64,000 nucleotides of DNA from Balaenoptera acutorostrata. Taxonomy: Eukaryota; Chordata; Mammalia; Artiodactyla; Balaenopteridae. The notes under the pieces are model-generated. The model searched no databases. It saw only the letters and a program-made list of their open reading frames with translations, and was not told the DNA's origin. The position numbers were made by a program, and so were the translations under genes. The stretch is taken from the NCBI RefSeq assembly GCF_949987535.1, contig NC_080081.1, positions 53,392,153 through 53,456,152 of the forward strand, in the 5' to 3' direction. Of the stretch, positions 23,801 to 36,039 are shown piece by piece (within the stretch, counting starts at the first letter, position 1; the number at the start of each line of letters is the position of its first letter).

Positions 23801-25695
23801 GGAGAAAATATCTTAAAATTCAGCTTTGTTTTACCAATAGAGAGAGGAGAATTACCATTTATTTGCAAGCACTCTGTGTGTGTGTTTGTGTGTGTGTATT
23901 GGCAATGTTGTATTTATTAAACTTGGAGGTGATTATATTGTAGCTCAGGTTATAATAATTCATTACATCTACATTAATGTTTTATACACATTTTATTTAT
24001 GGTATATTTAATGAATAACAAGATATTAATATGAAATGTAAGATGCTAATCAATATGTACCTTATGTTTATATTTGTGGTAAGAGGTGAGTGTGGTATAT
24101 TTACAAATGTGTATATATATGTATATATATAATTTTCTGATGGACAACCAAAAAGTTGAAAGGGTAGTTACATTGGAGAAAAGACATAATAAAGTAAAAA
24201 TTGTGCCCAGAATGTCATCAGGAAAAATACTAGCTTGTTGAGTTTTTTTTCCTTGAAGAACTGCTTTTTAGTTGTTTGACAGAAGGGCTAAGCTTTTGAA
24301 AATAATGTTTTTCTTTTTTTGTTAGAGCAGCAAAATGCCAGGTATGCCTGGCCTTTCTCAATTGTGTTAAATTCCAACAATTTTAGCTTGTGCAAAATAT
24401 CTGAAGTCTAGTCTAAAGACATTTTCATTTAGCGCCTTTGAAATATAGTATTTGTTATTAGCCAAGTTCTACTACATAAACTTTTGTAATGTGTTGCCTC
24501 ACTGAAAATAGCAAATTGACCTAAGAGCACAATAAGATGAATTAACCAAATAAATTGAATTTATTCATGTCTAATTGTATCCAAGTTACATTTATTAGTT
24601 TATTAAGGGGAAATGATAGCAGAACAAATAGCAAAAAAAAATTGTAAAAAATAAAATACTGTTTTTCTAATAAACATATAGTTACTTGTAAACTGGACAC
24701 ATTTTTGCAGCTACAGAAGACATTTGTAAATACAATGACAGTATTATAAATATACTTTTTTGGCATTAGAGAGGATAATCCACCTTCTCTCTTACTTGGC
24801 TGTAACTTCTGTATTGCTTCAGTACAAGGTGAGAGGTGATCCACCTGAATTTTCATCCCTGCTTTCAGATTTCAGTGAAATCGGAAGATGTCTCCTGAAA
24901 TCCAAAGTCTGTTCTAAACTTGTTTTATGAGAGCTACACACACTAAGTAATGATGAATGAGTTTCTCCTTGTGGTCATGAACTTTTGCAGGAATACTCCA
25001 TTAAGTTTAAATCTTTTGAAAATATGTGCCTCAAAGAGGTGCCAGCGAAGATTGAAAGTAATCCTGTATTTCTTAAGGTGATGCTTCAGCCTTACAGTAT
25101 GTGGTAAGAATTTGAAAACTTTCTTTAGCTTTAATCTGTATAGCTATATCTTCCTTAAGAATGCAATGTGATGAAGAGTCAATATTCTGCAATGATTCCA
25201 CCTAAAAATGCAACAGCAAAAATCAATACAGGGATATTTTACTCTGAATAAATGAGGACTATTCTACTACCTCCAGTCTCACAAAAATATTTTAATTTGC
25301 AAGATATGCTGTAAATTATGTTTAAAGTGATTTACCATGGTCCACATTGCTGATTAAGATTGAATAAGCAGTTGAAGTAAAAGAAACAAGAAGAGGGGGT
25401 GAAAATATGGCTTGGATACAAACCCAAGATTGCTGCAAGTGGTCCAATTGTTTTCATAGTCAAATGTTTTTTATAAAGCTTCAGTAGAATAATCAATTCT
25501 TACACCTTTGAAATTGCACTCCTTTGGGTCTCTGGTCATTTGATTCTAGACTCCCCAGGAATGGAGCCTGGGAGAAGAAAAATGACAACAAGGGAGTGTA
25601 TGCCTGTGTCCTTCTCCTTTTTGTTTTGTTTTGTTTTGTTTTAATACCTTACTCTGCATAAAAGAGAGATTCCCATTTTGTTTAATACTCTTTTA
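23801..25695. other. Unassigned sequence
   Basis: Contains a TG-rich run at 23874-23900 and a short TA/TG stretch at 24108-24131, plus a (TTTTG)n repeat at 25618-25643. The 104-codon frame on the minus strand at 24856-24542 has one hydrophobic run but no homology I recognise, and I do not call it a gene. Confidence 0.4.
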
Positions 25696-25699
25696 GAGG

Positions 25700-25905
25700 T
25701 TGTAGATGGAGGTTATGAACTTAGGAAAACTTGTATATAAATCCTAAAAGAACCCCTTTGTACTTTGTGACCTTGGACATTGTTTTAAATTTTTTATTGC
25801 CTCATTTTCTATAAAATGGAGATGATCATACTTACAAGTTTGATTTTTTAATTAAAACAATTTATGTGCTACAGCATATAGTCAAATGCTATAAGAATGT
25901 TCCTT
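25700..25905 (-). mobile_element. MIR SINE fragment
   Basis: Plus strand shows the antisense MIR pattern: TTTGTGACCTTGGACATTGT, then a CTCATTTTCTATAAAATGGA stretch (usual CTCATCTGTAAAATGGG), then the tail region. Strongly diverged. Confidence 0.6.
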
Positions 25906-26284
25906 TTTAAATATTGATCTAAAGGCAAAACATTCGTGAAAAAGTTGTGTAGTAATTATTATGGTCAAATATTAAGAACTATTTTTCCATAGAGTTTAGC
26001 AAAAGAGCAAGATATACCTTAGTTCTCACATTAAAACAATCAACATTTTTCCTATTCAACAGACATAAAGATTTTAATTATAATATTAAACATAAAAGCA
26101 ACATGCCTATATGTACAAAGCAAAATACCTATATGTACCAAAGTGCAAGCTAAGTAAGAAATGTGCAGTATTCTTACTAATAAAACTATAAATTTTTGAT
26201 GTACATGAAGGAAATCTGAATAAATGGAAAGCTACAAAGGTGTATGAATGAAACAAGTCAATCATGTAAAACTTTCAATTCTTT

Positions 26285-26880
26285 CCCCCCAACAATTTAA
26301 TGTAATCTCCAAATTCTGGAGCTTGACAAAATCATCCTAAAATTTCTAAAATTCAAGAGGAATTTTACATGAGGAAGAATAAGCAAAAAAATATTGAAAT
26401 ATAATTATAAAGAAGGGAAAGGCTCATCTTACCAGATAATACAATATAAAGACCTAATTTAAAAAAAGCATAATGTTCCTATTGGCATAACTAGACCTAT
26501 GGAACAATGGAACAGAGATTTCTAAAACAGAGCCATACATATACTTGAATTTGAATTTGAAAAATATGATGTCTTTAATAAACGGTTTTGGAATTCCAGT
26601 ATCAAATCACTGACATACACACATGTGCAAAAAATATCTAAGTTAGTGAAAAACCTAAATGAAAAAAGATACAACTAAAATTATAGTTATAGAAGAATTT
26701 GTTTATGTATTTGGAGTATTAAAAGTGTATTGAACAAATCATGAAGAAATAAACTGGTAAATTTGACTGAACAAAATTTTAAACTACTTAAAAATAATGC
26801 TATAATTATATTTAAAATGTGCACAAAAGCATGTAATAAAATATTTGCAACATGAATAACATATAATCAATAACAGTAGT
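26285..26880 (+). mobile_element. Old L1 ORF2 fragment
   Basis: Degenerate plus-strand L1 ORF2: TTTAATGTAATCTCCAAATT, ATCCTAAAATTTCTAAAATT, then a CTATGGAACAATGGAACAGA stretch and, near 26840, AAAATATTTGCAACATGAAT. Truncated at both ends and without an open frame. Confidence 0.72.
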
Positions 26881-27020
26881 TCCAAGCGTATATAAAGCCA
26901 AATTTAGCCATACCTGCTATGTTTCAACTTGTATAAAGAAAATATACTCAAATTGTATACTAAAAAACTAATAAAATAATAAAATTTGGCGTAAGACAGA
27001 TCAGGCCAGGTCAGGTGTGC

Positions 27021-27518
27021 ATTGTGAAGGATTTCAGAACAAGCCACCCCAAATGTTACCATTTTGCCATATGGATTATTCTGAGCTATAGGCAAATGAG
27101 ACTCTGTGGCCTCAATAGAAAGTTCTGCCCTTCTTTTAACTACCTGGAAGAATAGAAATGGGGAAGCTTTCCCAGTATGAGAATTATTACCAGAGATAAA
27201 TTTCATCTGAGTGAACCATCTATATGGCAGGGCAAATACCTAGTCACCAAAAATCTGCTCTTCTTATTGTCCTGTGAATTAACCTCCTGTCCTTGGGAGC
27301 CCCAGGCCCCTATCACATTCCTTAGCTCAAAATGGCATATATACCTCATTTTTCCTTTCTGTCTTTGAACCTCTCATGTATGTGGTGCTCCCAAAAGTAC
27401 AAAATTAAATGTGGGTGTGTTTTTTTTTTCCTGTTAATCTGTCTCATGTTGATTTGATTAGTAGACAGCTGAAAGAACCTTTGAAGTGTAAAGGAAAATT
27501 CTTTCTCTACAACAATTG
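27021..27518 (+). mobile_element. Solo LTR of an endogenous retrovirus, 490 bp
   Basis: A long terminal repeat at 27025-27514. It starts TGAAGG and ends CTACAACA, and the 4-bp ATTG before it (27021-27024) recurs after it (27515-27518). A TATA-like GGCATATATACC lies near 27332 and an AATTAAA polyadenylation-type signal near 27403, followed by a CTGTTAATCTGTCTCATG region typical of U5, which sets the orientation. No internal viral sequence is next to it, so it is a solo LTR left by recombination. The 100-codon minus-strand frame across its left end is a chance frame. Confidence 0.78.
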
Positions 27519-27539
27519 TATGACAGACTTAACTCTAAC

Positions 27540-27894
27540 TATAATGAGAAGTTATGAACAATTTTAAACAAATAAGCAAATAATCTGATTAACATTTTAG
27601 GATAAAAGACCTTGGGTGTTCTTTGTTTTGGTTTGGTTTGTTTTTTTTGAGAATATTTTAGAATGTCTAGTGTAGAAACTTGAAGACTAGTTAGGAGACA
27701 AGTTATTGCCCTAATGCAGGTAAAAGATGATGGTGATTTGGACTTTCGAGGTGACAAGGAAAAAAAATGACAAACCGATAATGATACCTAGGTTTTTTGT
27801 CTTGAGCAACTGGATAGTTGCATCTGACACTTACTAAAATGGAGAATCCTGGTAGGGGGACCATGTGGAATAAACTGCATTAGAGGGAAGTTAT
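27540..27894 (-). mobile_element. L2 LINE fragment
   Basis: Old antisense L2-type sequence: AGACAAGTTATTGCCCTAAT, GATGATGGTGATTTGGACTT, then CTTGAGCAACTGGATAG. The second solo LTR is inserted at its right edge. Family assignment is from memory and moderate. Confidence 0.45.
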
Positions 27895-28421
27895 TGTAAC
27901 AGAGAAGAACAAACCTGACTCCATATTGGAAATATTCCTTTAGATCTAAGGTTTTGTGCTCTGTTGCCTATGCTTAGTCATGTTGGCTCTGCACCTTTGT
28001 CTAGTCAATCAGTGAAAGAATGTTGCCTATAGTCTGACATATACATAGTAGCCCTTTCTCAAGGCTCTGCCTCCCAGGCTTAACCTTTAAAGCCATAACA
28101 CTTTTCATTCATATAGAGATAAAAGGTTGCGGAAGAGAAAATAACATTTGTCTTGTTGAGGTTTATAGAAACATTCTGACCAGACCTACATGGACAGCTG
28201 CAAGAACAAAAGATTACCACATCCCCTATGCGATCTGGTTGGCACCAAGAAGTCTGCAACATCTAGCCAAAACCCCTTCCCTTTTAGTGTAAAAAGAAGC
28301 CTGAATTCTAACTTGGTTAAGATGGTTCTTTGGGACACTAGTCCACCATTTTCTGCCCCAACACCTCATCTCCTGATTTCGTTGTGTGATGAGCATATGA
28401 GTTTGGACGCTGTAACATTAT
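27891..28421 (+). mobile_element. Solo LTR of a class I-like endogenous retrovirus, 523 bp
   Basis: A second LTR at 27895-28417. It begins TGTAACAGAGAAGAACAAAC and ends GACGCTGTAACA, giving short inverted TGT...ACA ends. The 4-bp duplication TTAT flanks it (27891-27894, 28418-28421). A TATA-like GTGTAAAAAG lies near 28288, followed by the TTCTTTGGGACACTAGTCCA stretch typical of the R/U5 region of gammaretrovirus-like LTRs. No internal genes remain. It lies 380 bp from the solo LTR at 27025 but is unrelated in sequence, so the two are not a provirus pair. The 93-codon frame inside is a chance frame. Confidence 0.8.
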
Positions 28422-29770
28422 TACTTCCTAAAGTAATCTATTTCATCAGTAATCCTGTAACTGAAACTTAATCTAAATATTTGCTGTTTATAAAAATATA
28501 TATTTTACCTTAGTACTAAAAATGTAAAAATTCTTATTAAAAGGATGGCAGAGTGATTAGATATTGCATACACTTGTTTGTCACAGATACTGAGAAATAA
28601 ACTAAATTAAAATGTTATATATAATGAACAAGCAGTGTCCTGTTTATGCATCTTGCCTCCCATTCTAGATTGAAAGTTTTTTGTAAAGATTAAGACATAG
28701 GCTCACATCATCCTGTAAATCTTCTAATATATGGCAGAATAGACTTTGTCAATGTATATTTGATGAATGTATAGATGATTGCCTATGATATGTACATGTA
28801 TATGTTGTACTAGAGTGATAGTGTATAAAGAAATAACTCCAGGGATGTAAAATAACACATTTGAAACTGAATTACTAATTAGTAAGTTACTACATTTAAG
28901 AAATTATTAAAAGTTTCCTAAACTTGCACTCTACCAGGACCAACATATACAACACAAACTATTTTTTTTTTTAATTTGTATGTATTAGGTGTACCAATGT
29001 ATTAGGAAATGGAAGAAGCCCTATCCTAGCCGTTATTATTTTTTTATAGACAAAAATTTTATTCTAGCTCTATTTTCATATGCATCTTCTTCAACTTCCA
29101 TGGAGCCCACAACCTGTGGATTTAGAAATTGACATCTTTTGCACAATTCTTATTTCCTCTCCAAAGATGGCTTAGGCTTTTTATCTACATTTGGCTCTTA
29201 GGCGTCTCTTCTAATATATTATTCTAATCAGCTCAGAAATTATAAGATGTGTTAAATTAAGGAAAGGCAATTGCTGTTTATTTTTAGTCTCTGTGCTTCA
29301 GTTTCCTTATTTTAAATAATTATTATTAAACAAGGAAACATTCCCAGAAACAGACATGTGCATACATATGTACATAGATTAGGCACTCAAAGCAGTGGCA
29401 ATTATTATAAAGTTTAAATTCTAAAAAATTGGGGAGTGCTCGGTCTTTATACATTTATGAATTGAACAATGAAAATTTGAGAAGCAAAGAACCCTCATTT
29501 CCTCATTACTGTTCTCTTCGTGCTGCAGAACTAGGCTGCACAGTTTATTCTATCTTGTGGAAACAGTATTTGGCTTTACTCTTAATTTCAATCTTTTATT
29601 TCTCAGAATTGGCCTCCACATTCATAGCTGCCATGTTCATGTTTCCCTTTGACATTGAAAAAATTTCAGAGGCTATACACTTCTTGTTTTACAAATGAAG
29701 TTGTTTTATGAAAAACAATCCTGCTCTTTCTTGGAATTTAGTTACGATTTACACTTCTAAAATTTTTTTT
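28422..29770. other. Unassigned sequence
   Basis: No gene or repeat family recognised. The 89-codon frame at 29429-29698 has a hydrophobic middle but no known motif. Confidence 0.4.
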
Positions 29771-29775
29771 TAATG

Positions 29776-30062
29776 TTTTGACCCCCTTCATCCATTTCTC
29801 CCACCTCCTCTCCCCACTTTCTGCCTCTGGAAACCACCAATCTGTTTTGTCTATGAACTTGTATTTTGTTGCTGTTGTTTGTTTATGGCTTTGTTTTGTT
29901 TTTAGATTCCACATATAAGAGAAATCATATGGTATTTATCTTTTCCTACCTGACTTATTTCAGTCAGCATAATGCCCTCAAGGTTCATCCATGTTGTTGC
30001 AAATGGCAAGAGTTTATTCTTTTTTATGGCTCAGTGATATTCCATTATATATATATATCACA
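29776..30062 (-). mobile_element. L1 3' UTR/ORF2 fragment
   Basis: Short minus-strand L1 piece with the landmarks TTTTTAGATTCCACATATAA, GAAATCATATGGTATTTATC and AAGGTTCATCCATGTTGTTG. It ends in a short TA run at 30044-30058. Confidence 0.85.
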
Positions 30063-30069
30063 TGCTTAG

Positions 30070-30312
30070 TTGATTAGACAGTAGGTTTTCATGTCAGACA
30101 ACAAGTTATACAATCCACTTCCATTATTGACAATTTTGGCAATTTGGGCAAGTTACTTAATTTTCTGAGCTTCATCATAGGTTTGTTAATAGTTATTTTA
30201 TTACAGACTTTAAAGAAACTTAAAGGATTTAAAGAGGTAGTATATACAAATAATTTTGACAATATTTAGCCCATAGTAGGCACTTGATAAATATTATTGG
30301 TTTTTAGTATTA
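30070..30312 (-). mobile_element. MIR SINE
   Basis: Plus strand shows antisense MIR: TTTGGGCAAGTTACTTAATT, TTCTGAGCTTCATCATAGGT, then CCATAGTAGGCACTTGATAA near 30270-30295. Confidence 0.78.
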
Positions 30313-31390
30313 ATCTATACTCTCTTTGTGTTTTTTATCAGTGGTAAATGAATTTGGCAAGAGTAATAGAAAACATGATAAACACTGATCTAAATAAATC
30401 CTGTATTTATCCCACCCAAAAGAAATCCTGAGATAGATTCTAAAGAGATGGCAGAGAAATTCAGTAAAATACTCAGGGACTCATGTTCATTCCACTTTTC
30501 CCTTCAATAACTCTTATGTGTAGGCCTACAGCTGCTTTCTTGTGGCTTCATTGGTTTAAAGGTGGATACTGCATCTTCAGTATCATGGTCTCTTCTTAAT
30601 CAGGGGAAGAATGATGGATGAAAACCTTTATACTTGAGTAAAGTTTCCTTTTAATTTGGGAAATGATATCTTCCCCAGGGATTTTTATCTAGATGACGTT
30701 GGACAGTACTATGTCATATATCCAACCTTAGCAGCAGGGGATGTTGGACAACTGAGCTTTCTATCTGTAATATAAGAAGGCCAGTAATAAGGGGGAAGTC
30801 AGTGGCCATTGTGCAGCTGTTGTATGGTGACTGCCATGTCTTCCATGACAAAGGGTAATTCTGGCTTTATTTCTTGCTCTCCAAGTGCAGCTTCTCTGAA
30901 TCTTTTGCTCTATCTTCACTCATCTTCAGTTCTTCTGAAATCTGATTACAGTTATTTTGAACAGTAATTAAAGATCTATAAAACCTAGTTTATAAATTAA
31001 TATGTCAACTTATATTTTAAACAATTGCATTGCAAATGGTAAACTCACTTCATCTCTCACCACTCTTTATATGGCTTGATGCTCCAGGGGTTCATAATTT
31101 TCTAGTTCCTCTCCCATATCAGACCTCAAAAGTAATGAATGATATGAGAAATATTTAGGGCATACATCTTTAGGAAAATAACACAGCCTAATCTAGCTAA
31201 GGCGAACACAGGCAACAGACCTATATGAAAGTGAGAGTTACTTCTTTAGAAAACTAGGCCATGCTAGTTCTCTGGTTGTCAGTTGATGCTAGTTTTCTGG
31301 TTTTCATTTATTCTTGCTTTCTCTTTTATGCTCTGGTTCCCAGAACATCATCTCTGGGTACCATTAATGATTGAAAATGTGTATCTATTT
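30313..31390. other. Unassigned sequence, possibly an old repeat at 30640-30860
   Basis: Bases about 30640-30860 (GATATCTTCCCCAGGGATTT, TAGCAGCAGGGGATGTTGGA, GTCAGTGGCCATTGTGCAGC) look like a dispersed mammalian repeat, but I could not fix the family. The rest is featureless. Confidence 0.35.
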
Positions 31391-31394
31391 TGAT

Positions 31395-31612
31395 AATGGA
31401 GAGAATATGATATTTGTGGTCAGAAGTTTTAGTTTTGGGCTTCACCTTCACCAAATTTGAGTACCATGGCCTTGACTCATTTTCTTATCTTTGAATGACA
31501 GCTTCTTCACCTATAAAGTGATGAGGAGGGTGAGGTCACTCATGGAGTTAGTGCAGATAATAAAAGTGGTAAAACCTTGCACATAGAAGGGACTAAACAA
31601 ATCTTCCTTAGT
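31395..31612 (-). mobile_element. MIR SINE
   Basis: Antisense MIR pattern on the plus strand: CTTGACTCATTTTCTTATCT, CAGCTTCTTCACCTATAAAG, then CCTTGCACATAGAAGGGACT. Confidence 0.68.
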
Positions 31613-32105
31613 GTTACATCAATCAAATAATACATTGTTTCTATAAACAGAATTTTAGCATGTAGATTTTAAAGCAATATATAATACACTTGAACTAGAA
31701 CTTGGAATTTTTATTATTTCTATAAAAACATTAGTAAGTTATCATGTTCATCTTTTACAAAATGACAAATGATTTTAACTTATTGGAATACTGTGTTTCA
31801 AAATTTCAAAATTTTACATTTTCCATGCTCAACAGAAGGAAGATGTTTCCTATACCGAGTTGGTAATAGAGAGGAAAGCAGAAAAATGATATGTGGCCTC
31901 CTCAAAGATGAATAAAACATTTATTCCAGATCCTACTATCATCAATTATAAGTCTGCTTTGGAAGTATGTTAATTAGTTCAGTTGTTTTACTTAATTTAT
32001 TACCATGTTCTGTGTGTTTGTGATTCTTAATTGTATGATGTGGTTTATATTCACTGCTTTTATGTGATGGGAATGCCACAATGTGCCTTTGGTATTTTTA
32101 TGCTT

Positions 32106-32458
32106 AAAAAATAAAAAAGTGGGCTTCCCTGGTGGCGCAGTGGTTGAGAATCTGCCTGCCAATGCAGGGGACACGGGTTCGAGCCCTGGTCTGGGAAGAT
32201 CCCACATGCCGCGGAGCAACTAAGCCCGTGTGCCACAACTACTGAGCTTGCGCGTCTGGAGCCTGTGCTCCGCAAGGAGAGGCTGCGATAGTGAGAGGCC
32301 TGCGCACCGCGATGAAGAGTAGCCCCTGCTTGCCACAACTAGAGAAAGCCCTCGCACAGAAACGAAAACCCAACACAGCCAAAAAATAAATAAAGTGAAA
32401 TTCTTTAAAAAAAAAATAAATAAATAAATTAAAAAATAAAAATAAAAAATAAAAAAGT
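32106..32458 (+). mobile_element. CHR-2-type tRNA-derived SINE with 15-bp TSD
   Basis: A nearly full-length plus-strand SINE at 32121-32443. It begins GGGCTTCCCTGGTGGCGCAG (A box region), has the B box GGGTTCGAGCCC and the CHR-specific body (CACATGCCGCGGAGCAACTA, GCCACAACTACTGAGC, AGAGTAGCCCC), then an AATA-rich tail. Direct repeats AAAAAATAAAAAAGT at 32106-32120 and 32444-32458 flank it. Several CpGs survive, which suggests it is younger than the SINE at 50743. Confidence 0.95.
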
Positions 32459-33085
32459 AAAATCACGAGGAAAAAATATATATATAACTGATTATACTAC
32501 GCTGGAGTACTATCACACCTGTTGAGATGTTAACAAATGATATCTTGTATGAAGACAAAAGGAAATTGTAGGCAATGTAGCAATCTTTAAGATGAACACG
32601 AAGAAAACTGCTGTGAATTTTGAGAGAATGATGAAGAAATAAGTTGTTTTCTCATTCAAGCTCACCCCCAGAAGCATCCGCAAATAACTTAATTTCTTAA
32701 AACCTGAGCCTATGACTGATGGTTTAACACTTTTATTTTTTCAAATAAACTGCTGTTAAAAAGTCAGGCAAATTACTCTTTGGTTCTTTTATAATGTGGA
32801 AAGTGTGGACAATAAAAAAATATTTCACCCTCTGTATTTTGCTTAATATTCCTCATCTGAAATGTTCTCCTGCTTTCTTTTTAACACATTTTTTTTTTCT
32901 AGGCTCATATAAAGCCATGCCTCTTCTGTTGAGTATGGCATGCTTCCTTTTGAAATCAAGTACTTTCAACTCTTCTCCGATATTTGGAATTGCACTGACC
33001 AAATTAGCACCTAGAACATGCCAGCTTAGATTTTTCACTGATGTTTTGAAACTGTTAATCTTATCTATTTTCATCTTACATTCTG
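32459..33085. other. Unassigned sequence
   Basis: Nothing recognised. The overlapping 101- and 73-codon frames at 32794-33099 and 33074-32853 lie on opposite strands and have no known domain. Confidence 0.4.
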
Positions 33086-33089
33086 CGCA

Positions 33090-33490
33090 ATTCTGCTAAC
33101 CTTATTCCTTTTAATAATCAGTGTTCTCTCTTACTAACTGGTATTTGTTCACGTGGTTCACTTCTAACTGGAATGGTCTTTTCCTCCCGTTGGCATAGCT
33201 AACACCTATTCAGTCTTTACGTTTTAGTCAAAAGGTTATAGTTTCCAGAAGGTATTCTTTGACCTTCCACACTACTTAGGTCTCCTGAAATATGTGTTCC
33301 TGAAGCTCTATGCACTTCATCTATCAATCATAATGCTAATCAAAAGTGGTCATAAGTATGAATTTAATCATCTGTCCTTTCCACAAGTTCAGTGGAGGCA
33401 GAGACTGGCTCTGTGTTATTCGTTGTTTCAAATATGCCATTGTACTGTGTCTGGCAGGAGATGATTCTTAACACTTATTGAATCAAACAT
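33090..33490 (+). mobile_element. L2 LINE 3' fragment
   Basis: Plus-strand L2-like sequence: TTTAGTCAAAAGGTTATAGT, GAAGGTATTCTTTGACCTTC, then the 3' end GTGGAGGCAGAGACTGGCTC and AACACTTATTGAATCAA. Confidence 0.62.
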
Positions 33491-36035
33491 AATTGGATTT
33501 TTTAAATTTAAGCATAGTTTTTATTTTATATCACTCTGGATCATACACAAAAGGGAAATATAAGTGAAAATAATTGGTTAAGCAATTCCTAAATCCTCTT
33601 TAGATTCATAGACTAACTATTTTAATAAATTTTCCAACACAATATCATCATAAACATAATTGGATGTTTAAGCTCCTTAGGAGCATAGATTACAGACTCT
33701 ACTTCCTCTACACCCTCCATATGGCATTGCACAAAATTTTGGAGTGTATTAGAAGTCTTCAACACTTATTAAGTGCATTCTAAGAATCCTAGAGCTAGAG
33801 GGTGTTTTATAAACAGTCTGATGTAAAATCTTCAACTTAATAATAAGTTGCAGAAACAAAGGACCAAAGGCCAAAAAGCTGATGATTTTAATAAATACCA
33901 CACTGAGACCCAGATTTTCTAACTTCTGGATAAAAATGTTGGCAACATACCAGGTTACCATATTGTTAGATCTAATTTCAGAGTTGAGCTGAATTGTGTA
34001 ACCACCAAAAGGTTACCACACCTATCATAAACAAATGTCATTTACACGTTCTTATTTCCTTAGCTGTCAGGAATAATGAATCATATTGGATACAAAGCCA
34101 TTGTATAAACTCTTATAGAAGATTGCTAGATTTTAGAAGTTTGTGAAGATTTTCTCTGTTCTGATGTCATTGGCACATGCTAAAACACTTTCAAAAATCT
34201 AATTTTTTGTTTCCATCTACTCCACATAAACACGCGTGTACATGCGCAGACACATATACATGTAAACATCCCTCTACCTTTCAACTATGCTTGTTTCAAT
34301 TTAGAGAAAAAATTTGAGACAGTAAGATTTGGATAATTTTCTAGTACACATAGTAATGGTCAATTTCCTGTAATGCCTAGTTATTCCCTTGGCTTTCAGT
34401 TAAATATTGAGAGCAATGAATTTAACCTTTGAGGGAACAGAGGATCTATAAGGCACTCTTATCTGTCATCTATGAAAGTTATCTGAAAACGTTAAAGTTT
34501 CCTTAAAGGATTTACATACAAAATGTTTAATTGGATTCATTACATAAGAAAAACAGATATTTGCCATATACACTTTCTTCTTTAAGAATGAAACCACAGA
34601 ACTTGACATTTCCTATGTTAATTAAAATTTTGAATATTTTTCCTAAGTTAAAATGCTGAATTCTTTCACAGAAGCATAGTGCAATTTCACACATCCCTTT
34701 GTTATTTTATGCCAGACAAATGATATGAGGTAAATGCTAAGGAGAAAACAAGTCCTCTGCTTTTTTGTTATGCCAAAAGTGGCCTATATATGTATTTTTC
34801 TAATGTTTTCAAACCCACAATTGTGGTCATAGTAAGAAGTTAACTCACCAGGATACCTCATATTAGGCATAAACCTTATTGCAATATGTTGGTAAACAGA
34901 TAAATATTACCATAAGATATATGCCAACTTCAAGACTGAAGAAGTTGTAGGCATATAAAAGGAGTGATATATTTCTTCCATTCATGAGCAGAGAGGTAAC
35001 TCAGTTTCCAAGTTACTGTTCTCGAGTTTGCAAAAAATGATGACAAAATGTGACTTTGCATAATTAATAATTTTATCAGCAATTACAATTTAGACATGTT
35101 TAGGACCTAAAAAAGGCAAATGATTTGTTTTAATACTGGATAGCTCATGGCAATTAAAAATGTCATTGGTAGATATCTGAATTTGACATTTTATGCTGAT
35201 CGCACTTCAAAAAGTATATCTAAATGTAACATGACTTTCCAATTGTATGTTTACGTATTTGTGTGTTTGTGTGTTTATTCAAGAAATAATAGATCTTCTC
35301 CTTCCAAAATCCCGAACATCTCCATCACAAAAGCATTAAATTGGAGGAAGAGAGATTAGATCAGCAGCAGAAAAAGAATGGCATAATTTTTAAAATAAAT
35401 GTGTAGTTTTTAATCCTTTACACTCACTTAATGAACTTGTGATGGTAAGGTAGGTATAATTAGAGCTGTCAAAATTGAATTCCAAATGTTCACTGCACGA
35501 TGAATTTAATTTAAATTTCTCTATCCCTACCTTTCCCTTCCCATCACCACTGGGAGAAAATGAAGCGCTTGACTGCTGCTGTGGCAAATTGGATCCTAAT
35601 AAGTAGGATGCTTTACTGCTTCTTGTTTTTGCTAAGATACAACTGCACTATTTCAGAAGAACTCACCTGGGCATTAATTCAGCAAGAAATGTTGGTAGGA
35701 GCATTATATTTTCCACGTTTTGATATCTCAGTGAATGACTTGCATATTAAGAGGTCTGGCAGCTGGTTTATCATTCACTGATGTGCTTGTCATTTTAGCC
35801 TCAGGTTCAGCTGACTCATCTCTGGGGGCTTGGAAATTATATCCCTCTCAGTGTTTCATATTATGTGAGATTACCATTTTTTTTCAATCTGAAAGTAAAG
35901 CATAATGTAACCGATTAATATGCTTAAATATTAAGGAGTTGATTTAAGAAGGTATCTTAAAAACTATCAGCAATATCACAAGTCATGATTAGACAAAGTC
36001 CATGAAATATTTTATATAGAGACATTCAAATGTGA
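33491..36035. other. Unassigned sequence
   Basis: About 2.5 kb without a recognised repeat or gene. Frames at 35147-35359 and 35560-35781 lack domain signatures. Unique DNA of this length could hold conserved non-coding elements, which cannot be judged without alignment. Confidence 0.4.
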
Positions 36036-36039
36036 TATG

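Noticed and set aside
24542..24856. 104-codon minus-strand frame as a small membrane protein gene
   Set aside because: One hydrophobic run in AT-rich DNA, no recognisable family and no supporting promoter or splice context; frames of this length occur by chance here.
27025..28417. A provirus with two LTRs
   Set aside because: The two LTRs do not resemble each other, each has its own 4-bp duplication, and the 380 bp between them is L2-like, not viral.
32121..32230. tRNA gene, from the A and B box sequence
   Set aside because: The boxes belong to the tRNA-derived head of a CHR SINE; no cloverleaf or acceptor stem completes. The same holds for the SINEs at 6901-7164, 10231-10355 and 50743-51090.
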